DNA from: Rhynchopus sp. YZ270_cl-10
Taxonomy: Eukaryota; Euglenozoa; Diplonemea; Diplonemida; Diplonemidae
DNA: 64,000 nt
Direction: 5' to 3'
NCBI GenBank assembly: GCA_964035575.1
Contig: OZ037847.1
Coordinates: 372,001 to 436,000, forward strand
Positions 9,288-18,905 of the stretch are shown piece after piece. The notes under the pieces are model-generated. The model saw only the letters and a program-made list of their open reading frames with translations. It searched no databases and had not been told where the DNA came from. Position 1 is the first letter of the stretch. The number at the start of each line of letters is the position of its first letter. A program made the position numbers and the translations under genes.

Positions 9288-11051
9288 TCACCCTGAGAAC
9301 GACACACACGAAGCACCCCGAGAGGGACTCCGCCGCACAGTACCTGCAGGGGGTTGGAGGTGCCCTGCTGTGCTTGCTACTCGCTCCCTCGCTCCTCCTC
9401 CTCCTCCTCCTCTTCGCTGATCCGCTTCAAGAAAGGCTTTAGAAACGCATGGCGAAGCGCTATGTGGACGGCGTATAGGGGACGACTCTCTTCGGTTGGG
9501 GGGTGCCGGGTGTTTTGCGGACTGTTGCATTTGCTGCAGTTCTTCGCACTGTGACATAAAGGTTCGGGTCTGTTGCCGTGAGGTGGAGAGCTCGCTACGC
9601 AGCTCTGCTACATTGAGCATAAGCGCCTGCCTCTTATTTTCAGACTCCGACAGCAATGCTACACTCTGCCGCCATGCAATCTCTAAGGTGCTCTGGAATC
9701 GGTCCACCTCCTTAACTCTCCCTTGCAAAGCTACTTCTTTATTCGACCTCACCAAGGTCCCCCGAGTAACCGCAGCTAACGTCCCAGCGCGGTGCATCAA
9801 GAGCGGTGGGTATTGTGTGCTGACAGCAGAAGGGACTGCTGCGGCAGCGTCGTGTGGTGTGAAAGGGACGTTGGAGGAAAGGGGTTGGTCGATAGGGCGG
9901 GGCGGTGCTTGGAAGGAGTCTTTGAAATTGCTGAGAATATGCGAAATGACGGAGGCGCCGGAAAGCGCGGTGGCTTCATCATATTCGCTGAAGCAGGTTC
10001 CTGGGGCGCCTACCTTATCGAAAAGCTGTATCGCCCCAATGCACTCTCTGACATACGCCTTGAAGCGAACCGGGATGGGGACAAGCAACGTTGTGGGCAT
10101 GTCTTGGTCGCTGACTTTTGGTTCCCCCCCTCCTTCCTCATCGGATTTGAGCGTTTTGAGGTTTGTTACGACGGCTTCTGCGACAGATTCCGATCCGGTT
10201 GTACCCTGGGTGTGTGCAGGGGCACGCTGCTCAACACCAACGTTGACACCCACTCCGGTCCCTACCACCGCACCGACAACGCCTTGAGAGAGGGGCCGCC
10301 GTGTGGGCTCCTCCTTGCCTGAGACGGAGAAGTTCCCCATGCATACCAACGGCACAATCTCGTCGCCTGCTTCAGACAGCAGGGCCCCCTGCACCCTCCC
10401 CCACAGCACCGCCCGCGAGGCACCTACCTGCTCCGCAACAGACTCCGCAACAAGATACAGAGCAGACATAATCTGCACCCCTACACCCACCGCAGGCGCG
10501 ACACCACGCTGTCGAGACAGTTTCGGACCAGAGACCTGCTGTCCAAACCTATTTGTGACAACACGCTGCGTCTGTTTTGGGTTGAATTTGGTGTATTTAG
10601 TGCCGCGAGAATTGGTGCGAACGGTAGGTTCCTCCGAAGACACGCTGTGTGCTTTGTGTTGGGGTTTTTGTGCTTTGGGGCTGCGTACGGTGGCGCCTTT
10701 GGTACGTACATGGCGGGTTGTGCTGTCGTCGCGGATGCTGTTGTGGAGTTCAACGGTGCGTTTGCGTGCTTCTGCTGCAGCTGCGTTTGCAAGCTCTCGT
10801 TCACTATGCAGCATCGCTAAGGAAGCTTGCAGGTCGTGTATTTCCTGATGTACTTGGCTTGCAAGCGTGTTAAACGCCTCTTGCAATGTTGCTGCCACCT
10901 TCGAAAGTTTCGTCGACTGCGGTTTCAATTCACTCAAAGAAGAAATATTCACCCTCACATCCTGAAACAAAGACTGCAAACCCCCCTCAATGCACAATGA
11001 TTGCACATTCGATTCGGTAAAGGGGTGCAAGCACCCCCAGCACATATGCAT
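9288..11051 (-). CDS. coiled-coil protein with GAF-like domain
   Basis: The product is 587 aa. Residues about 45-110 form a coiled coil (KVAATLQEAFNTLASQVHQE and onward), followed by a basic linker. Residues about 190-375 resemble a GAF domain: an opening helix (IMSALYLVAESVAEQVGASR), the strand RAVLWGRV, a Gly/Val-rich variable loop, then LLVPIPVRF, CIGAIQLFDK and the closing helix FSEYDEATALSGASVISHIL. A second coiled coil occupies about 440-520, and the C-terminus is Arg/Ser/Gly-rich. GAF domains bind small ligands such as cyclic nucleotides, or serve in dimerisation; no ligand can be inferred here. Coiled-coil/GAF proteins occur in flagellar proteomes, so an axonemal location is possible. 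A family C repeat lies 70-100 bases upstream of the start. Confidence 0.72.
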   Translation of the reverse strand: MHMCWGCLHPFTESNVQSLCIEGGLQSLFQDVRVNISSLSELKPQSTKLSKVAATLQEAFNTLASQVHQEIHDLQASLAMLHSERELANAAAAEARKRTVELHNSIRDDSTTRHVRTKGATVRSPKAQKPQHKAHSVSSEEPTVRTNSRGTKYTKFNPKQTQRVVTNRFGQQVSGPKLSRQRGVAPAVGVGVQIMSALYLVAESVAEQVGASRAVLWGRVQGALLSEAGDEIVPLVCMGNFSVSGKEEPTRRPLSQGVVGAVVGTGVGVNVGVEQRAPAHTQGTTGSESVAEAVVTNLKTLKSDEEGGGEPKVSDQDMPTTLLVPIPVRFKAYVRECIGAIQLFDKVGAPGTCFSEYDEATALSGASVISHILSNFKDSFQAPPRPIDQPLSSNVPFTPHDAAAAVPSAVSTQYPPLLMHRAGTLAAVTRGTLVRSNKEVALQGRVKEVDRFQSTLEIAWRQSVALLSESENKRQALMLNVAELRSELSTSRQQTRTFMSQCEELQQMQQSAKHPAPPNRRESSPIRRPHSASPCVSKAFLEADQRRGGGGGGARERVASTAGHLQPPAGTVRRSPSRGASCVSFSG

Positions 11052-11435
11052 TGTGTGAGAGAGAGCGTAGAGGGTTGAATCAAATCACTCAAAAAAAAAT
11101 GAAGAGAAAAGTTTGTAATGATGAACCTAAGCCTCTCGTGCTTCCATCAAAGAAAGGTGAGTTCTGTTAAAGTATCGCAAAAAAGGGAATATGGGTGTGA
11201 GAGAGAGAAGGTTCTTTTCTGGGTTAGTGAGGGTAGTGAGAAAGAGAAGGATGATAATTTAAAACAAAATATTCTGTGGATGCGTGACCGGGACACACAC
11301 CGGAGGGTTTTAGATACGTTTTCATTTCCTCCCCTACTGCAAGGCAGTTGTCTCAAAAAAAGGGGGGTGGGGGAAGAACTGTAGGAGCTATTTTTTTATC
11401 GTACTTCGAAAAACACTGGGTTAGAATGAATAAAG
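11052..11435. other. spacer upstream of the GAF protein gene
   Basis: Contains a family C repeat at about 11110-11148 (GATGAACCTAAGCCTCTCGT). It ends with AATAAAG (11429-11435), the left target-site copy of the adjacent transposon. No gene is seen. Confidence 0.5.
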
Positions 11436-12360
11436 CAGGGTCCTAGCTCAGTAGAACGGAAAAGGTGGCCCACCTTTTCCGTTGTTTTTTTTTTTTTTTT
11501 TTTGGGATTTTTTTTTGGGTTTTTTTTACACGGTGCAAAAAACCGGTTGGCCAAGGAGGTCCTCAGTGTCGTCAGCCAGTCCCCTTTGCTGTTAAAAACA
11601 GCGACTTGGCGTGGTCAATTTTTCCGCGCGAACAGGGATTACGCTCCACGTGTGGAACGTATGGAAATCCATACGTGAATTGTTTTTGAAAAGGTGGAAT
11701 CCATACGTGTCCATACGTAGGTAATTTGGGTTTTGGATTGGTGCTGGGGTGGGGTAGGTGAGGAGTGGGGCTCCGCCCCCACCTCTCACCTACCCCCTAC
11801 AGAATTCTATTTGTAGGAGACAATTTTCTATTTTACCGGAAAAGGAGCATGCAGCATGGCGAAAGAAAAAAGTAGCGTACCGTGCGCCTGCGGCGCTAGA
11901 TTGTAATACACCCTTCCCATGACATAATAGGCAATTTTAAGCGCAATTTTTAGAAATGTTGCGTACCGTGGCTTCGCCAGAAACTTTCGTTTTAGCAAAA
12001 TATGGAAGTAAAGTTTACGGAACTGGACCATAGTTACCAACGAAAGTGCCATTTTATGTCAAGATTTTTTAAAAATGTTGCGTACCGTGGCTTCGCCAGG
12101 AACATTTGGATGCCATGACTGATGATTTCTCCAGTTCTTCGAACTTTCACAACCCTTCTCAACCAACTTTGCCAGGGAGAGCGCGCGCGAAGCGCGCGCG
12201 GTTTTTAATTGTTTTTGCTTAGAATTGTACGTGTTGAAAATCCATACGTACTTTTTTTATTTTTGGGGGAGCTGCGTAATCCCTGCGCGCGAAGCGCAAA
12301 AAATTTTTTTTTGAGCCACCTTTTCCGTTTCTTTTTTTTTTCTTCTGAGCTAGAACCCTG
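11436..12360. mobile_element. hAT-like non-autonomous DNA transposon (925 bp)
   Basis: The ends are inverted repeats. The left end reads CAGGGTCCTAGCTCAGTAGA; read inward on the other strand, the right end is CAGGGTTCTAGCTCAGAAGA. After that, both ends continue to AACGGAAAAGGTGG. The element is flanked by AATAAAG on both sides (11429-11435 and 12361-12367), a 7-base match to a target-site duplication. CAGGG termini and a duplication near 8 bases are typical of the hAT superfamily. There is no transposase frame, so it must be mobilised in trans. Inside are many small palindromes: AACGGAAAAGGTGG followed by its complement near 11455-11485, a GC-rich hairpin at about 11750-11800, GCGCGCGAAGCGCGCGC near 12180-12200, and repeats of GTACCGTGGCTTCGCCAG. 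Confidence 0.75.
11455..11485. repeat. perfect subterminal palindrome
   Basis: AACGGAAAAGGTGG is followed at once by its near-exact complement CCACCTTTTCCGTT. The same half-site recurs in inverted orientation near the right end (about 12315-12330), so the element can fold at its left end and also pair its two ends. Confidence 0.7.
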
Positions 12361-12367
12361 AATAAAG

Positions 12368-12556
12368 GTCCGTTTTTTTTTTTACCGCCCTTCTGGAACA
12401 ATACAATATTGTAACGGTATGCTCTGCTACATCCCCTTTGTAAAAAGGGGTCTATGTTAAAGTACCTTGGTGCATGACCGGCTGTACCGAGGTGGACACC
12501 CAACCATGCAGTCCTACATCCATTTCGTGGTTTCCATCTGCTGATGTAAATAAAAA
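12368..12556. repeat. spacer with family A repeat copy
   Basis: About 12463-12544 is a copy of the dispersed repeat called family A here: CTTGGTGCATGACCGGCTGT, ACCGAGGTGG, then CCTACATCCATTTCGTGG and TTTCCATCTG. Similar copies lie at 29112-29212 and 30220-30355, all in the same orientation. This one sits directly after the stop codon of the leucine-rich-repeat gene, in its likely 3' untranslated region. Confidence 0.6.
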
Positions 12557-13852
12557 TTACGAACACAACTTCTTTCCATCAATTTGCCGGAGTGATGGGA
12601 GTGCGTCCATCAAATCCTCCTCGAAGCCTACTATTTCACAGATGGGATTTCCTTTTAGATGAAGCGATTTGAGACGAGGAAATTTATCTGATGTGAGACC
12701 ACTCGTATTCATTATGAAATTACCAGAAACATACAGGGTAAGAAGGTTTGGCAGCCGCGGGAACGCCGCCCAACTCACAATTTGGTTTCGACTGATATAG
12801 AGCACCTCGAGCTTCGGCAAATACAAATCAGCTATGGTGGACAACTGACTGTCCGTCAGCGACAAGGTTTTGACACCTCTGTTTAGGTCTAAATATGCTT
12901 GAAGATGCTGCATTTGGTACGGATCTCCTAGATCTTGGTAACCAAGGTTCAACACTTTGACAGTCGAGATATCCGCATCTTTGATCGAAAGCGCCTTAAC
13001 CTTGAGCACTTCAACATTCGCCTTCCTCCATTTCCATTCATCCGGTGCAAGCCTTATCCTCGGAGCCCTAAGATCCTCTACAGGAAACCTGACCCCTTCC
13101 ACATCTACCCACCTTGCAGGTATCGCTCCACTAGGGTTACTATGATACGACGGAAACGGAAGACCACTCTTCAACGTGAGATACCCCTCAGAGGATTTAT
13201 CCTCAACACTTCGATACCGTTTGTACGTCAAATTGTAGGCACGTTCCTGCTCAGGGTCTTCTGGAGGTGTAATATGAATTCTTCGTGGAGAGTTTGGGGT
13301 TTCTACCCGATTAAACAACCCTTCCAAAAAATCGCTGGAAGTGGCGAGAAGTGCGTTAAGGTTATTTCCAAATGTTGTTGAAAACATTTGAGAGGCAGAA
13401 CGGAGTAGTTTGGTTCCTTCTGTCAGCCAATGTGTAGGTTCTTCTTCGATTGAATCACAAAAAGGGTTTTCATCTGGAGAAGGAGGATCAGAAGCGGGTG
13501 ACGGATCTGAAACATCGGTTTTAATCTCATCCTCTAACGCAGAGAGAAGCGTGGGTGGTGGTGGTGTGGTCTTCTTTTTGGATCGTTTCTTCTTTTTTGG
13601 TGTGCCATCAGGGGTCGTAGATGCAGCATCAGAAGCGGCTGGAGAAGGCGTCCGTCTCTTATGCTTCTTCGATGAGGACGCAGAACCAACAGAGGTGGTG
13701 GTGGTGTTGTTCACCTCCGCCTGCAGTGCACCCCGCACCCCACCGCCACGCTTTTTACTCTTCTTCACCTTTTTTTGTGGCAAAACCGATTCCTGGTTGA
13801 CCAAACCATCTGGGGAAGGTGGGGTAGGTGGTGGTGGTGGTGGTGAATCCAT
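12557..13852 (-). CDS. leucine-rich-repeat protein with disordered N-terminus
   Basis: The product is 431 aa. It starts with a proline run (MDSPPPPPPTPPSPDG). A Lys-rich, Ser/Thr/Pro-rich disordered region of about 110 residues follows, with several nuclear-localisation-like basic clusters (KKVKKSKKRGGG, KKKKRSKKK). The C-terminal 145 residues (about 287-431) form four to five leucine-rich repeats of the SDS22/LRRC type: VKTLSLTDSQLSTI, LEVLYISRNQIVSW, LLTLYVSGNFIMN, LKSLHLKGNPICEI. The end, ALPSLRQIDGKKL, resembles an LRR cap. Such proteins are adaptors in dynein arms, phosphatase complexes or nuclear complexes. The basic tail favours the nucleus, but that is inference. The ATG at 13852 begins the proline run. 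Confidence 0.8.
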   Translation of the reverse strand: MDSPPPPPPTPPSPDGLVNQESVLPQKKVKKSKKRGGGVRGALQAEVNNTTTTSVGSASSSKKHKRRTPSPAASDAASTTPDGTPKKKKRSKKKTTPPPPTLLSALEDEIKTDVSDPSPASDPPSPDENPFCDSIEEEPTHWLTEGTKLLRSASQMFSTTFGNNLNALLATSSDFLEGLFNRVETPNSPRRIHITPPEDPEQERAYNLTYKRYRSVEDKSSEGYLTLKSGLPFPSYHSNPSGAIPARWVDVEGVRFPVEDLRAPRIRLAPDEWKWRKANVEVLKVKALSIKDADISTVKVLNLGYQDLGDPYQMQHLQAYLDLNRGVKTLSLTDSQLSTIADLYLPKLEVLYISRNQIVSWAAFPRLPNLLTLYVSGNFIMNTSGLTSDKFPRLKSLHLKGNPICEIVGFEEDLMDALPSLRQIDGKKLCS

Positions 13853-16330
13853 TCTGTTATGTGTTTTTTTTCGAAAAGAAAGAAATACAAAAAAAATATG
13901 CAATTCAAAGAAGAAGAGGGAGAAATTCACTTTATACTGAGGGCCGGGGGGGGGAGTAGGTGAGGGGGTATTTTGTAAGAACTTTGGGGAGTGAGAGAGA
14001 GAGAGTGTGTGTGTGTGCGGGAATTCTGTCCTGATGCAAAAGGCATCTTGCTGACGATTGTGCATTTTACTTTTTTTGCTTTTTACAGGGCTATATTTTC
14101 AGAAGAAAAATACAAAAAAGGTGGATGTGCATCCAGAGTTTGTCACCCCAACAAGACGCAAACATCTCAGCGGGGAGGTAGACAATCCACGACACTGATT
14201 CACCCTGGAGACGTTGTACTGTTACGAAGTAAAAAAAAGTATAAATATGCAACGAAATATTTCCTTCATCTCAAAAAATGGGCGTTTTTTTTGTAGTTTC
14301 AACAATCACCTGTCCAAGGACAGGGTTGTGTTCAAATTCGCCCAGGCAAGGCTAATGAAGTTCAAAGGTTTTCATCCAGACCCTTTTGCTAAATATGAAG
14401 ACCAACCCCAATAGGTTTTCTTTTCCATATGGGGTATATTTCCTCTCCCTCTCTTGTACCTCAGCATTGTGTATAAAATTACGTCAAAAAGTAAACCTGA
14501 GATAGGTCTTTGCGTACAATGCAATTGCACACCCATTGAAGGCTAGAATTGCGTACAGTACAAACGACATGCCTCGTCCAAAAAGACTCTTTGCCAACTA
14601 CACTGGAGACATTGAAACTCTGACCATTTCTCCCCATTGCCGCAATGTTACAAAAGGTGTTTTGGGCGCATTTTGAATGAAACAAATGATCCGGGGTTTT
14701 TGAAAAAAATAAATAAAAAAGTGAAGTTTTTAAATGACACCTTATCAAAATGAGCATTATCACGGACTACAGTTACAACCTGGTTCCGTAGGAAGGTGTG
14801 GGGAGGGGGGGGGGAGGGGGAAAGATTAAATTTATAAGTGCTTTCACAAAATAAAAAATGTGAGGCGATCCGAAGGCTGTTTACAAATTGGTATCAAAAA
14901 TTGGGGAACTAAAAAGGGGGGTTTATAAGATGAACCTAAGCCTCTCGTGCTTAGCCATCTCACACAAAAAAGAGAAGTTGAAAGTGCAAACGCCTCACCG
15001 TTCAGCGGACTGCAGGCACTGGTTCTCCGCGGGTTATCGAACCCCCCAGAGAGCACTTCGGGGAAAATACAGACACACTATTGGCAACTGCTCTGGTCTC
15101 ACTCTCCAATACATTGTGTCAACAAAGAAGGGGCGGGGAAGGGGAAGGGCTGTGTTCACCCTGGATCGCTTCAGGGTAGCGCCTCAGGGGCACCTCCTCC
15201 AATCAGTTCAAGGGCCGTGGGGGGGTGGAGACGTCGCTTCAGATAAAAAAGTAGAGTTGAAATAACAAATACAAAGCCCTCTCGTGAACAGCGTATTTAA
15301 AATAGGTGGGATACCTCTGGGGGTGGTGTTACGTTTCCCCAAACGTTACTTTTTTTTTCTCTGAAAACTTGGTTATTTTTTTTGTTGCCATTTGCTGGCG
15401 AAGGTTGAAAAAAAAAAAACAAAAATACACTACTCAGGTACCAAACCCCAGTTTATCATTGAAATAAGAGAAATCCAAAACATGGAAGGGGGGGGGAGAT
15501 GAATGTGCTCTGTGCTCTGCACAAACATCTAAAAAAAGGGAAGGAGGGGATGCTGCAATACAGTATATTTTTGTGTGAAAATAGTGAAAATTTGCACACC
15601 CTCCGAAGACAAGGGCCTTTTTTTTTCTCGTGTGGAATAGACACAATACAAAAAAAAACCATAAAAATGAACAAAAAGAAAGCTTTTAGACTTAAATAAT
15701 CAATGCATTACATTACAAACAGTTTTCAAACTACTCGACAAATGACGAGCAAACGGCAAAACCTACATGTGGCTATTTGAAGAGGAAAAAAAGAGGCAGT
15801 TACAACTGCCTCCTCCTTCCTCACCTTCAATTGATTTTTTCCCGTTGTGGGGAGAGGGGGGGGATGAAGTGAGTAAAACACAACAACAGTGGAAGATGGT
15901 TTTCAGTGATTCATTTCGCATCGACAATCACCCGACTCTGTAAACCATGCACCACAATGGGGGGGGGGGGGGGGAGAACAAAATTAGAAAAGGCGAGAAC
16001 CTTTTTTTGACACTATTTTTATTTTTTTTACTTTTTTCGTTTCGTTGATTTCCCTCCCCCTTCCCCTTCCCATCCCCATCCCCCAAAAACCACCAACCAT
16101 CCATCAAAATCCATCAACCACCTTCAGCCTTTGAATATGAATACGACAACCTTTTTTTTTGACCATATTAGTTAGTCCTCCTCCTCTCTTCTCTTCTCCT
16201 CTCCTGCTTGCTAAATTGAAAAAATGGTGATTTTTAATCCAACCATTTTCACCCTTTTAATTGGAGTTAGCACAAAAAATACAAGAAGTTGAACACTCGA
16301 AAAACTTTGATGTTCCCGGGGGGTTATTAA
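13853..16330. other. long AT-rich spacer with repeats
   Basis: I see no gene in these 2.5 kb. Contents: a pyrimidine-rich leader with candidate acceptor AGs just upstream of 13852; a GT microsatellite near 14006-14020; a family C repeat at 14921-14954, followed at once by a family B repeat at 14972-15055; a partial family A head at about 15251-15300; and a 15-base G run near 15960-15974. Short frames such as the one at 14214-14414 lack recognisable protein character. Confidence 0.55.
14921..15055 (-). repeat. adjacent family C and family B repeats
   Basis: Family C (14921-14954) contains a TTATAA core and CTAAGCCTCTCGTGCTTAG, a perfect 6-bp stem (CTAAGC/GCTTAG) with a 7-base loop. Family B follows after 17 bases: GAAGTTGAAAGTGCAAACGC, CTCACCG, GCAGGCACTGG and GGGTTATCGAACCCC. 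Strand is given as that of the genes; every copy found in the window has this same orientation. Confidence 0.6.
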
Positions 16331-17833
16331 TTATGAAGGTGGATGGCCGAAATAGTAGAGTCCAAGGCACCATGAGGCAAAGGAGACGCAGACAACGTCG
16401 TTTGCTCTGAGGAGGGGGAGGAAGAAGGAGGCGATGTCGGACTCATCCCAGGCCACTCCTGTGGCTTCGGAGTCGAGGGGGTCTTTGCACTTCATGAAGG
16501 CGGCAACCCCGCTCACGACGAGATCGTTCATGGCCGCATCGCAGTCAGCCCAGCTCCTCATTGTCAACAAAATCATTATCACCGAAAACTTCGACGTTTC
16601 AAACTCCGGAGAAAACAGCAACGACGACACCACCTCACCGACCCCCATCCGGCTCAACACCCTCCTCGTCATTGGATGGGCTAATAGGTTAAACACATTG
16701 CCCAATACGTTCTGTACTATTAGCCCCTTTTCAACAAACCCCACCTCACCGTTTAACACAATCCGCAATCTTTCCGTTGAAAAGTGAAGAAGTTGGGCCA
16801 CCGTTTCATCCTTTACCAGCACCGCCGAAGGACCAAGCAAATTGAACAAAGCTTGGAACACCTCTACTCGCAGCTCCTCTGAAGTCCCCGGGTCGCCACT
16901 AAGGAAGACCAGACTGTCCACATTGCAGTCCGAGGTTTTCACAAAATTGCACCCAACCTTACGTTTACAACGCGCAATCTCAAAAATCGCCCGGCAGTAC
17001 CCAACCTTCACAACATCACTCTCCACCTCCACCCCTTCCCCTCCACTGAGAACCGGAGGGGTCAACAGGTTGTAGTAAGGGTTCAATGGTAGTGCGAGCT
17101 CGAGGGCGAGGGTTAAATTGATTTTGATGAGAACTTCGGATTTCATTGCGTGCTCGGGGGGGAAGTCGGATGTCATGAACGAGAACGGCTGGGAAACATC
17201 TATGTCGATATGCTGTTCGGGAATTACATCCATTGTGTTGAGCGAATCGCGGACGGACATCACACAGTACGCACCAAAGTAATGTTCGGCAGAGGTTGCG
17301 GTCCATTCGTTTGTCGTCCATAAACGGAGTGCAGCAGGTTGCGCAACGCCTTCCTGCGCACGGTTCGCAACCCGCCCCGTAGAATGCGGGATGGTCTCGC
17401 CCACATCAAATTCCATCTGCCATCGGATCTGTTCTCCCAACGCATCGTCTGCAAATCCAAATTCTCGTGACCTCACAGTAATAGGATTCCCTTCCCCCCC
17501 CAAGGCTACCCGCCAATATAAAGTGCAAGCCCCGTACGCCTCTTTGTTGTGTACGCGGACCCGGATTTCTCGTTCATATGTCGCAAGGTATGCTTTCCAC
17601 GAAGAAGGTTCGACGCGAGGCGCGCTCCATCCATGCGCAGTTACGTTGTGGAGGAAGACGCGTCTCCAGACGTTGCCTCGTGTGATCAACTCATGCAGGG
17701 CAACGCACACCTCCTCGACAACCCGTAGAGTAGCGGGAGGCAAATACGCAAAGCATAGCAAAGCAACGTTTGTGTCCAGCCCCTTAAAAGGCAGGCGCGC
17801 GATAGGCAAAGACGTCACACGATCCGCTTCCAT
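16331..17833 (-). CDS. F-box / armadillo-like repeat protein
   Basis: The product is 500 aa. The N-terminal 70 residues fit an F-box-type fold: LDTNVALLCFAYLPPATLRV, then VEEVCVALHELI and VWRRVFLHNV, with the Leu/Pro and Trp-Arg spacing of that motif. Such modules bind Skp1 in SCF ubiquitin ligases. A beta-rich middle follows (about 95-250). The C-terminal 230 residues are helical and resemble armadillo/HEAT repeats (LRVEVFQALFNLLGP, LIVQNVLGNVFNLLAHP, SKFSVIMILLTMRSWADC), ending in ASWCLGLYYFGH. The combination suggests a substrate-recognition subunit, with the repeats holding the target. The ATG at 17833 (MEADRVTSLP) is chosen because upstream codons read the pyrimidine-rich leader. F-box assignment is moderate, armadillo-like fold weaker. 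Confidence 0.68.
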   Translation of the reverse strand: MEADRVTSLPIARLPFKGLDTNVALLCFAYLPPATLRVVEEVCVALHELITRGNVWRRVFLHNVTAHGWSAPRVEPSSWKAYLATYEREIRVRVHNKEAYGACTLYWRVALGGEGNPITVRSREFGFADDALGEQIRWQMEFDVGETIPHSTGRVANRAQEGVAQPAALRLWTTNEWTATSAEHYFGAYCVMSVRDSLNTMDVIPEQHIDIDVSQPFSFMTSDFPPEHAMKSEVLIKINLTLALELALPLNPYYNLLTPPVLSGGEGVEVESDVVKVGYCRAIFEIARCKRKVGCNFVKTSDCNVDSLVFLSGDPGTSEELRVEVFQALFNLLGPSAVLVKDETVAQLLHFSTERLRIVLNGEVGFVEKGLIVQNVLGNVFNLLAHPMTRRVLSRMGVGEVVSSLLFSPEFETSKFSVIMILLTMRSWADCDAAMNDLVVSGVAAFMKCKDPLDSEATGVAWDESDIASFFLPLLRANDVVCVSFASWCLGLYYFGHPPS

Positions 17834-18905
17834 GAAAATGAAAACAACAAAAAGGGGAAGACAGAGAGGGGAGCTAGGTGCGTGTCTTCCTGCGGAGAAG
17901 TGGAAAGGTAATGGATAAAAAAGGGAAATGCGTAAAGAACACTCAGATGAATAACCTCTCGTTGCCCACAACAGCTTTACTGCTATTGGTATGTTGGAAC
18001 ACTCACGGGTTTTGAAATAGCTGTGTAGTCATCGTGATAACCTCTGATGCGATGTCATCACCCCATTTTGCTAACTACTCTGGTATCAGGGAGCGTATGG
18101 ACAGAAGATGCAAATATTTGATCCTGCGGTGAAAGAGAGGTAAGTGTATAACGTTCGTTGCAACACCACTGTCAATGCGGTTTTGTCGGTAGTCGTGATC
18201 AATACGACCACAATAAACGAACGACGCAGTCTCACTGTATTGCATTGATCTAACTATTCCATCGTAATACATAGGTCAAAGAAGGGCAGTGGTTAAGATG
18301 TACGTCACGATGTTGAGAAAAAAAGAGAAAAAATGGGAGGGTGATTATGGGTTATGGTAGAGGAGATAGTCTTGAGAGGGAAACAAACGTTGTCATGTCA
18401 CAGCGAAGGTCACAGGCTGAACAGAAAAAAAAAAAAGAGAAGTTGAAAGTGCAAACACCTCACCGTTCATCGGCGGACGCAGGCATTGGCTAAAAATGCT
18501 TGAAAGATGAACGTCCCCCGCAATGCACGTTGAAAGAAAAATTTGAGGTTAAAAGAAAGAAAGAAACGTTTATAAGATTGAACCAAAGCCTCTCGTAGGC
18601 ACCTTTTAAAAGGGCTCCACTTTGTCCAGTACACGGCAATTTCATTAAAAAGCCCTCTGACGCCGGCTGTACAACTGTACGCCGCAAACGAGCTATTTTG
18701 GCACCCCCCACCCTTCGTGAGTACTCTGAACATGCCAACATTAAGTGCACCAACAACTTGAAAGATAGAGCTCTCATAACAGAGAAGCAATGCAAAAACA
18801 ACACTCTCTGAAAACACATTTCTGGCCAGATCTGACCAGAGGAGAGCAACTGTGTTGAACGTGCAAACATATTACTAAACGGCAGAACCTTTTTTTTTGG
18901 GGGCC
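17834..18905. other. spacer with family B and C repeats
   Basis: No gene is seen. A family B copy lies at about 18428-18492 (GAAGTTGAAAGTGCAAACAC). A family C copy follows at about 18566-18606 (GTTTATAAGATTGAACC). Both have the same orientation as the other copies. The right end has a short T run beside the stop codon of the nitronate monooxygenase gene. Confidence 0.5.

Noticed and set aside
14214-14414. Small plus-strand frame of 66 codons
   Set aside because: It would be the only plus-strand gene in the window and shows no recognisable family, signal or membrane helix; context and composition fit spacer.
15026-15046. GGTTATCGAACC as part of a tRNA gene
   Set aside because: No acceptor, D or anticodon arm can be folded around it; it is part of dispersed family B.
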